From Bubalus kerabau (Eukaryota > Chordata > Mammalia > Artiodactyla > Bovidae), in the NCBI RefSeq assembly GCF_029407905.1, contig NC_073643.1:31958001-32022000 (forward strand): a stretch of DNA of 64,000 bases. Reading direction: 5' to 3'. The notes below the pieces were generated by a model, which worked only from the letters and a program-made list of their open reading frames with translations, made no database searches and was not told the DNA's origin. This document shows, in pieces, positions 55,791 through 64,000 of the stretch. Position 1 is the first letter of the stretch, and each line of letters begins with the position of its first letter. The position numbers and the translations under genes are program-made.

Positions 55791-57785
55791 GTGACTCAGT
55801 ATTTGAAATATTTAAAGCAGGAGGGGGGTGCAGAAACACTTTGAGATTGTTTTCTAAGTGGATTTTCTTGTCTTGAATGCAAAAAAGTGAAGTGACCCTT
55901 GTGTTATCATTTTTCAGCTAGTCGAGTTTGTACTGAGATAGCTCTGTTATTCTAGGACATCTTTGAAAAGCAAGACAGAAAAGCCCACATGAGTTAAGAT
56001 TTACGGGTTAAAGAGACCAGTAATCTCTTGGAAATAGGCCCCTTGAGACTTTCTGTTTTCTCAAATGAAGTATATGTCATTTCATGGAGATATCTGGAAG
56101 GATGGAAGGTTTGAAACATGCTTCTGGACTTCAAGAGGAGGTTGCTCTAACCAGAGGTGAAACTCCTAACTGCCACCTTCATCATGGGGCAGGAGCTGGT
56201 GTTTGCTATCCCTGCATCTCAGGGACACCGGCACACAGTAGGTTCTCAACTGGCAGTCACTGGATTGAAGGTTGAAATGAAATACAGTGGCTGTCTTTCA
56301 CAGTCTCTTGTACACTTGTACAAAATAAATACAATGCTGAAATCCTGATGCATATCATTTCCTTGAGCTTCCATGAAAGAAGAAGGATAAATATTTTTAA
56401 TGGGAAAGCATAGAGCATGTGCTGTTCATTTAGCTTCCTGTGAAATAAAATCACACGTCCACGTTTACCTGTACCTCTGTTCCAGCGAGGCTCTACCAAT
56501 TGGCAAAATCACATTTGTTAAATTAGGGGTCAGATATACTCATATAAATTATGCAATTGAAGCACTGTATTAAAAGGGGGCCTACAGAGTAAAATTCCTA
56601 ATGGAGAAATAGGGGGGAATTGGGGAGGTAGAGGAAGAAGAAGGTGCATTAGTCTTCTAGAGACCTCAGCTGAAAAGTCATGTTTTGGTCAAGGTCTTTA
56701 TGGTCATCAAACAACTTTAGGTAAATACATTACCGCATACAGTAGTTAAGAAACCACACTTTGAACAGTTTCTGTTGTCACAGGATCTTGCCTGTATGGA
56801 GAATGACATGGAAAAAAAAGAGTAATTTCTATTTACTGTATTCCTGGTTCACTTTTAAAAACCTAAAATTAATAGGGAACTTGAGAAAGAGGGGAAAAGA
56901 AAAAAATGAAATTTATTTTTCTGACTCTTTTGAGAGCTGACAAGTGGGCTGGAGGGCAATATTTTTCTTTTATCTCTCTTTTTTTTAAACTTAAAAGCAT
57001 TACCTAATAATTTTATTTTAGTTTTGGTGCCTGTGCTGCTGGTAAACATGCAGATATGTATTTGATATATTTAATGAGGCATAGTGTTGTTGTTTTTTTT
57101 TTAAATAGCAGTTTTGGAAACGGAAGTTTTATGTTTTTGAAAAAATGAAATACAGATTTTTCTCCTAGTTGTTGATGTCTGATTCTTCTAGGCTAGTAAT
57201 GATACAGACTCAGACCCCAGTACTACTCCCTAATTTTCTTGTCTGTTATATTGACATATTTCATTTAATTTAGCATGATGGCAAACAGCTGTTGAACTAT
57301 TAATCTTTTCTCAGCAAAGCTGGAAAAATATCTTTTAGATTACTTTGCTAATGTATACTAAAAACTAAAATCAACAGAAATAAATTAATGCGTGGTCAAA
57401 TGTACAATACATATTAAAATTTTTGGAACTTCAAAATGGAGGAAAATAGGGTTTGTATTCCACTCCCAGTTTTTTTGTGTCTAAGTAAAAATTAAATGTA
57501 GCCAAATTTATATTACTTTAGTGATTACAAGAGGGAGGGTCAATTGCATGATATTGTTATTATTAACTTTTGTTTCCTCTGGGGAAACATTACAGATCTG
57601 TGAGGGGGAACCAGCGTATGCCTTGGCTCTGTGTTCACTTACCCATCTGTGTAGATAGGCAAGTAGAGAAGCAGACTCAGTACTTACCTGGAAATGTTCT
57701 GCAGGTTTGAATACAACACTCGAGATAACTTTATTCAAAGTAGGCATTTTCAGCAGTTTTTAAAATTAAATTTTAATAAGGTACC

Positions 57786-57842
57786 GGAGGAGGCAATGGC
57801 AACCCACTCCAGTACTCTTGCCTGGAAAATCCCATGGACACC
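57786..57842 (+). mobile_element. Bov-A2/Bov-A SINE 5' fragment
   Basis: GGAGGCAATGGCAACCCACT then CTTGCCTGGAAAATCCC and ATGGAC are the first ~55 bases of Bov-A2 in sense orientation. The body then stops abruptly. It is the only young ruminant insertion after 39.7 kb. Confidence 0.85.
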
Positions 57843-58299
57843 AGGCCTATATAATCTTTGCAGTGCAATCTTATCTGCATTGCAAAGTCTGATACTAGAG
57901 ACCCAACTGCCAAACATGCAAAAATAGGTGCAACTTAATAGACAAACATGAAAATTAGTTTAGAGTGCACACGTTGGAGAACATCTCAAGTAAAAGGGAG
58001 GGAGAAGGGCATTCTTGCCTTGAATTGAGTAGGGTCTGCCAGAGTTCACTTACTTTCCATTTAAGATCTGATGAGTGGTGGAAGTGGAAATTGCTCTTGT
58101 GAGAGATGGTCTCCTTGCCTCTTGTCTAATGAGCTCTTCTTATTGGCGTGGGGTGGGGCTCTGTAGATCACAGCATTACCTCGAGGACCGGACCATCACT
58201 GCTTTCTCTCTTTTTTTTAAATCACCGTTTGCCCTCTAACCAAGTTCTCATCCCTGGAGAAACCAATCCCTGGTGACACACCTCAGCAGTAAAGCACAC

Positions 58300-58720
58300 G
58301 ATTTTCATTTTCAATTTGAATTGTTTTGTGTCAAAACAAAAAGATTTGGGGCAGGTTGCAAAATAGTAATTTCAAGTCCCAGAGCTTAGGGTTTTCCCCC
58401 ACCCAAATGGTGAACATTTATGGTGAAAACCTCCAATTTCCTCTTACAGTAAACATGAAAATTATGATTTCACTCAGAGCCTGCATTTTTTCCCAATCTT
58501 AATGGCAAGAATCTGCATACACTTGCTTGTGGAAATGTCATAAATTGGCCTCCGATCAATTCCTGAAAGATAGTACACACCAAAGTACCACTTTCAAATT
58601 TTTAGCCCTAGTGAAATAGGATTTAACTCTTCTCAATGATGTTTGCCTTTCTACATTCAGGGCCAACAGCCGAGCGATGAGCAGAGATATATTCTGTATA
58701 AAATTTAAACTACTTCATTA
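58300..58720. promoter_or_regulatory. Candidate conserved non-coding block
   Basis: Repeat-free sequence with CTCCGATCAATTCC, AACAGCCGAGCGATGAGC and AATTTGAATTGTTTTGTG words. It is composition-based only. Confidence 0.22.
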
Positions 58721-59254
58721 CATATTGTTCTGAAGAGTAAGCAAAAGGATATTAACATTTCAGTAAAAGAATGGTATGATTTCACCATCTTAAAAAAAAT
58801 TATATGAGCATTTGGTCAATTGATGTGGAATGAATCCTGTACCCTGTTAGTAACTTGATCTAAATTAATAAACAAATGTTTTTCTTTTCACTTGTGCCAT
58901 ATGTTGATCCCAGTTACATGGGCAGAAAGAGGCAGCTTGTAATGTTTCTTAAAGGATTATACACTGTTTTGCATAAGGGAGTATGCAGATGCAGGAGTTA
59001 GATGTCTTCTGTGCTTTCTTTGTGTTTTAGGAAACTTGATTTGAATTGTTTATTTCATCTGACATGAACCGTTTTTATTGAACTGAGTAGATCTGGTAGA
59101 TATATTGTAAGTGGAAAACATTGTGAGAACAGCTTTCACCCACTGATGACCCCCCAAACCCCTCCCCAAGCTGAAAATTGTGGTGCTTTTATTCATTTTG
59201 AAAGGTCCAGAGTGGCATAAAGCATCTTATCTATAAGAACTAACTCACTTGCAA

Positions 59255-59279
59255 GGGTGGGTGGGTGGCGGGGGGAGGG
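59255..59279 (+). other. Strong G-quadruplex motif
   Basis: Three GGG runs separated by single T are followed by TGGC, a run of six G, an A and a further GGG. Single-base loops predict a stable quadruplex. It lies ~400 bases upstream of the exon-like unit at 59678. Confidence 0.75.
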
Positions 59280-59677
59280 TCTGTTTTAATGAATTAGAGA
59301 TGTTGTGAATGTTAACCAAACAGAGGCAGGTTCAAGTAGCAGTCTGGTTTCCCAAAGCAAAGGCCTATGACTCACAGGTTATTCCACATGAAATAAATGG
59401 ATAGACCAACAAGATGAGAAAGAGTTCGTAAGCAAAATGTGAAATGTTTCACCTTGACTTTTCCAACATCCAAGTTGTTGTTATTGTCTTGAAGAGCTCA
59501 AAGGCACATGGTCTGGTAAGTGGAGGTCTTGGCACTGATTTTTATTAACTCTAAGTGTCTTTTGCCATTAAATAAAATTAAGTTCTTTCGTTGTTTATCT
59601 TGCGTCTCTCCCAGGCAAATAGGTGGTTGCTGCTTTGTCTCGACATTCAGATTTTTGATATTCTCTTTTGTTTTCAG

Positions 59678-59738
59678 GGTAAGAAGTGACCTTTTGAGGT
59701 GACTGTAACAGAAGATTGCTTTGCAGAAGCCAAAAAAG
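59678..59738 (+). other. Exon-like unit of 61 nt with recursive-splice-like start
   Basis: A strong acceptor (CTCTTTTGTTTTCAG, AG at 59676-59677) and a donor GTAAAT at 59739-59744 (preceded by AAAAAAG) bracket 61 bases. Just one base into the unit is a second donor-like GTAAGA, so acceptor and donor nearly abut (CAG-G-GTAAG). Joined to the exon ending at 53696 it would add VRSDLLR and then a TGA, so it would be a non-coding or poison exon in that frame. No homology is claimed. Confidence 0.35.
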
Positions 59739-59744
59739 GTAAAT

Positions 59745-61110
59745 GCAAATATAATTAGTGGAATTACGTTAAGGACTCTATCTACTGCCTTCTCGGCATC
59801 TTAATTCAGTTCTTTTCAGATCTCCTAATTATCAAATTTGCATGTATTTATTTGTGTAAGTACATATGTAGCGTATTTTTGGAGGCCTTTAAAGAAAAGA
59901 TTACTCTTAAGAAATGGTTCACATAGTCACATTTTCCCTCTAAATATTATCAAACTTTTCCCCTGTTTATGGGAGTTAACCTCCTTTTTTTTTTTTTTTT
60001 TTTTGGTAGTTGACTTGGTAGTTTTGAAGTCAGGAAGGAATATTCACATCACAAAAGTGGTGATTCATAAAATTAACATGCTGCAAACAGGAGTAACGCA
60101 TGTCAGTGTTTTGTGCTGAAGTGGTGTCATCCGATGGATGTTCATCTGGCGGCTTTATAATCACCTTCTTTCAGAAATTAATAGTCAGGCACCATAGCAA
60201 CGCGTCGTGTTGATGTAACTGCCGTGTGGCGTGGGGCATGTCCCTGTGATGTCAGTGCTCAGCTGCCTTGTTCTCTTGACCTTACTTGAAAATCAAATGA
60301 GTACTTGATTTTAAAATTAGAAGTTTTCAGAGAGACTAATGTAGGTTGATGAATTAAAGCTAAATTAAATTTTCTCAAACTCACTTTTGGGAGCAGTGGT
60401 TAAAAAAAAAACAACAAAAAAAAAACAAACCACTCTGGTTAAAATGGTTATGGAGGCTACATATTTGGTTTTTTGGTTTTTTTTTTGATACCCAAAGTAT
60501 CTCCCCATTGAAGGCAAGGGTCACCTCACTCAAGTTCATCTTGCAGGTCATTTTTAAGTCTGATGTTTCTTAAGGAGCAAGTGTCTTCATTTTATTTTTG
60601 AATCTTGTCCAGTGGTATTTCCATTTGTCTTAAGTAGATTTGTGTCAGTGTTAAAACAGGTTACTTGCCATCCTGGTTGCACAAAGCCTTTGTTTAGATC
60701 TTGTTAACTTAAAGTTTATGAATTTGTAAGATACAGACTTCTTTACTTTTTAGTTGAGCAAGGTTTTTTGTGAAACTTTCATAATGTGAAGATTCTTAGA
60801 TTGGTCTTGTTTTTAATCTTACTCAGGGCTTGGGGGTTCTAGAAGGTATTATGAAAGTAGGAATTTATTTTTCTAGTTGCGTTCTGGCACATTTCATTTG
60901 GACTGAAAAGTCCAACCAGCTTGCCTCATTTCAACATCTTTGTTGTTTAATTTAAACTGTGTGGTAAGCTCCTAATTGTCCTCCAAGGAGGATATAGTAC
61001 CTTTCAGATGTCCCAGGATGGGAAGGGGTGATTCCAACCAGTAATTAAGGTTATCAAGGCATACCTAGAGTACTTTTTGGCAAAGCACTTCCCAGTTTCC
61101 CAATCTTCAT
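59745..61110. other. Unique sequence, no gene seen
   Basis: No named repeat. T runs lie at 59985-60004 and 60476-60486, and A runs at 60403-60425. Confidence 0.45.
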
Positions 61111-61115
61111 CTGTT

Positions 61116-61210
61116 TCAGGGATCTGCAACTTTTTTCTGCAAAGGGTCATCCAGCCAGTGTTTCCTGTTGTGTGGGCTGTTTCATCTGTGCCTCGGCGGC
61201 TGAGTTGTAT
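61116..61210 (+). repeat. MER5-type (hAT-Charlie) fragment
   Basis: TCAGGGATCTGCAACTTTTT and TCTGCAAAGGGTCATCCAGC resemble the MER5A/MER5B 5' end (caggggtcggcaaactttttctgtaaagggcca). The 3' half is missing. Confidence 0.65.
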
Positions 61211-62625
61211 GTACATTGTGTACTGTCTGTGATCCCTACAAGATCTCAGACCAGAGTGTTGCTTGTTCAAATCCATGCCAGGTGCTGGACTCATTTCATG
61301 CTGGTAGCAAAAGTTTCTCATGAAACTAAAGATTAAAGCTGAAAAAGTGGTTGAAAATAGAAAATATTTACCTTGAGAATTGAGTTATCCCTACAGCTCC
61401 AAAAATGGACTTAATTAGTAGGTTTTCATTGTTTTATTCGAATTTATGTATTCAGATAAATTTATAATTTATCTGTAAGCATAAATTATTTTTCTCCTGG
61501 CTTATGTCTTTATGATGAATATGCTTACACCCATAACCTGAAAATGTTTGAATTTGGATAGAATAATTTTTCCCAATTTCATGATATTGTTAAAGATATT
61601 GTGAGTCAAGGGCATATTTGAGGGAAAAGAAAGTTTCCAGGAATGTGTCATTACTGTTGACTAAGAGAGGTAGTCCATAAGGAGAAAAAAATGCTTCTTT
61701 GTAAGTACTGTCAAGAACATGGTGTATTATGGTATATGCTATCCTGCAAGTCAGGAACCCCTTGTCAAATTTCAGGACCATAGAAAAATTTTGTCCTTCT
61801 GTTGTCTTCTTTCATAAAACAAAGGATACTGAATAACACATTCATCTAATTATCCTTTTTGTATTGACAGCTTGGAATCTCAGAGTAAGAATTTTTGCTT
61901 AATGGTAGTTTTTTTCCTAACAACTTCAACTTTTTGTTGTTGATACTTTTTTTTAGTCAATATCATTTTTCCTGCTCCCTATTAACATTTTATTATTTAA
62001 CTGTTTTTCTTCAACAATATAAGTTTGGTTTGTGTTTGACTCCATTTTCCATTATATTTTCTTAGAAATAAGTTATATAGACAAATAATAAGCTGCGTGT
62101 ACTTTTTTTACCTTTTATCAAACTCAAGGATCCTTCGAAAACTAATCCTTACATATAAAGGGGAAAAAAAAAGATTTGTTAAAAATATAACCTCTTTAAA
62201 AATATGTGTAAAATTGGACAGAATGCTTAGTATTTCTTCCCAGTGAATAAACCTTAAACAGAGAGACCACGCTCTTTAGTGATGTGATGATCACGAAACC
62301 AGCACCATCTTCTGCATTACGCAGAGGATGTAGATTTCAGATGCCAGGAGTTCCTCGGTCACTGCCATGCTCAAATATGGAATCTGGGAATCATTAACCA
62401 TCAGCATAAATACAAGTAAATGTGCCTACACTGATACTCTGGAAACAACTGGTTATATGCAGGAAAGCAGCCAGGCAAATTCTGAAAACCAAAGGAAGCC
62501 TTTTTTCACAGTGAGATTCAGAGTCTGAAGGAGCATGAATAACTGTCATCCCACTTAGTAGTGTTTAACAGTTTCTTCCAAGTAGGTTTGAGCCCTTTAC
62601 AAAATGGATCTAGTTGCTGACATTC
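61211..62625. other. AT-rich unique sequence, no gene seen
   Basis: No gene or named repeat recognised. Confidence 0.45.
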
Positions 62626-62631
62626 CTAAAA

Positions 62632-62790
62632 GGTAGCTGGTAATTATTATAATCCCCACTTTACAAACTGGGAAACTGATCACATTGAATTAGTAACTTA
62701 TCCAAGGTCATGTAAAATGTCAAGACTGGAGCTAAAAAGACAGCTGTGGTCACAATTATATTCTTGTCATTCTGTCAAGGCCGCCTTGGT
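62632..62790 (+). repeat. MIR SINE (sense)
   Basis: ATTATTATAATCCCCACTTT, ACAAACTGGGAAACTGA, TATCCAAGGTCATG and AAGACTGGAGCTAA follow the central and 3' MIR order. Confidence 0.75.
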
Positions 62791-63559
62791 TTGGTGGTTT
62801 AATATAGGTATCTGTGTCATTTTTTCCCTGCTTCCCCCAAACATTCACAATTCACCCATATAGACTTTTGCTAAAACTTAAAATCCAATTTGTGAAATTC
62901 ATTGTTTTTGATTCAGTTCTGATTAGCACTGGGAGTAATTGATGATAATTACAAAGCCTGTATAGGTGACAGTTAAATGGTTATTTTTAAACACTGGTCA
63001 TCTTAAAGCTTCATATTTTGTGTTGGTTCAGTTTTATAGTCAACTAGTTGATGAGAAAGTTAAAAAAAAGAAAGAAAATATAAAAGAACGTGTAATCATT
63101 TCAATTTTTCTTCTACCCCCAATTTGAGCTATTTTTTGTTAGATCAAAGAGTTATAAGTTATCTTTATATACTTCACTCATTGTGTCTTACATGTTACAA
63201 ATTATTTCTTGGTTACAAATAAAGTTGAAAATAGCTACCCAGCCATTTTCAATATATTCATTGGTTCTTCTGAAAGTATATATTTAACGTGATTTAAAAC
63301 TTTACATAATGACAACAATATTCTGAGTTAAATCCATTCAAAATGACCCCTTTATAACATTCAGCATTTGACTCATTTGCCTGTTCAGGAAGTTGTTATA
63401 AAAGACACTGGAAAAGAGTGTTTTCATTGAGCTACCAGCTGACCACACTGGCTGAAATGACTAGTCAGTCACTTTAGCTAGGCAGTGAACTCCATTTTAT
63501 CTCCCCTTCACCCTCAGCCTATCCATGCCTGGGTTGTAACACTCAGGGTAAAGACTAGG

Positions 63560-63930
63560 CTGATATAAAGACTCTTGCATACAATGGCTTAAATCAAATA
63601 GAAGTTTACTTCCCTGTCTCATCTAATAATCTGGCCAGTCTAGCTTGACTGGATGGGTTCTTTCTCTTTTGTGCTTCCCTCCCTTGAGCCTTTGTCCTTA
63701 ATCTATATGGTTGAAATACAGTGAAGTCCACGGCAAGCAATTTTCTTTGAAGCAAATGATTTAAAAATTGCACACATCACATCCATTGACATTTAATTGA
63801 TTAGACTGCGATCATTTCACAAGAAGCTTCAGTGGCTGTTGGGGAATGCCTCTAGGTGGGTAGCCAGGAACTTGGGAGAATTGGAGAACAGATTTAAGGG
63901 GACATTTAGCACTCCAGCAACTTGATTGGC
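63560..63930. repeat. Probable old interspersed repeat, family not identified
   Basis: Blocks such as CAATGGCTTAAATCAAATAG, AAGTTTACTTCCCTGTCTC and AATAATCTGGCCAGTC recall a mammalian-wide repeat consensus I cannot name. It may be the same family as 7118-7310. Confidence 0.3.
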
Positions 63931-64000
63931 TGAATTGGCCCAACCCAATATTGCATTCCTTCCTTCATTCAAACATAGATAATATAGATGTATATACTAC

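Larger units (their letters stand above)
53697..59677 (+). other. Putative start of a long intron
   Basis: If the exon ending at 53696 is real, the following sequence is intronic to at least 59677. It has no young transposon apart from a 55-base Bov-A2 piece, which fits a regulatory first intron. A G-run cluster sits about 200 bases in, on the plus (non-template) strand, a common feature of vertebrate first introns. Confidence 0.25.

Noticed and set aside
55448..55844. Opposing ~100-codon frames on both strands
   Set aside because: They arise from the polypyrimidine/polypurine tract, giving Ser/Phe-rich and Lys/Glu-rich low-complexity products.

Overview
The window comes from a ruminant (bovid) nuclear genome. 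This rests on many BovB (RTE-type) LINE copies, tRNA-derived Bov-tA SINEs and dimeric Bov-A2 SINEs, several with target-site duplications that can be read directly. I cannot tell cattle from sheep, goat or buffalo. I find no complete protein-coding gene. The long open frames are BovB reverse-transcriptase relics or their antisense shadows.

Layout. 1-40 kb is transposon-rich. It holds eight BovB pieces (5.07-5.42, 5.52-6.21, 7.75-8.04, 10.27-12.26, 18.10-18.75, 28.42-28.72, 29.12-30.50 and 34.93-36.57 kb, the last being two adjacent copies), Bov-tA SINEs (0.78, 9.30, 16.85, 23.87, 32.15 kb), two Bov-A2 SINEs (34.5, 39.4 kb), L1 pieces (including one with an internal inversion at 14.2 kb and a ~2.4 kb antisense ORF2 segment at 32.1-34.5 kb), and older MIR, MIR3, L2 and MER5A copies. 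The best reverse-transcriptase frame is on the minus strand at 10788-11816. It keeps the YADD motif but is bounded by frameshifts. In other copies the tyrosine of this motif is a stop (36350-36352) or Asn.

From about 39.7 kb to the end, young ruminant insertions almost vanish; one truncated Bov-A2 lies at 57.8 kb. This part is largely unique sequence with several CpG-retaining, TAAT-rich blocks that look like conserved non-coding elements or enhancers. Within it, on the plus strand, lies a plausible alternative promoter and first exon at about 53.49-53.70 kb: a TATA-like motif, a moderately GC-rich leader, an ATG-AAC-GG start and a perfect GTAAGT donor, flanked by G-quadruplex-prone tracts. 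About 6 kb downstream, 59678-59738 is a second exon-like unit with a strong acceptor and a donor, and its first bases form a donor-like motif reminiscent of a recursive-splice exon. My reading is that the window spans the regulatory flank of a developmental gene and the start of a long intron of one isoform. The Met-Asn-Gly start split after GG is compatible with the short N-terminus of CELF1/CELF2-type RNA-binding proteins, but this is a hypothesis only.

A further exon-like unit without assignment lies at 4566-4661. The rest is annotated as repeats or as stretches where I see nothing recognisable.
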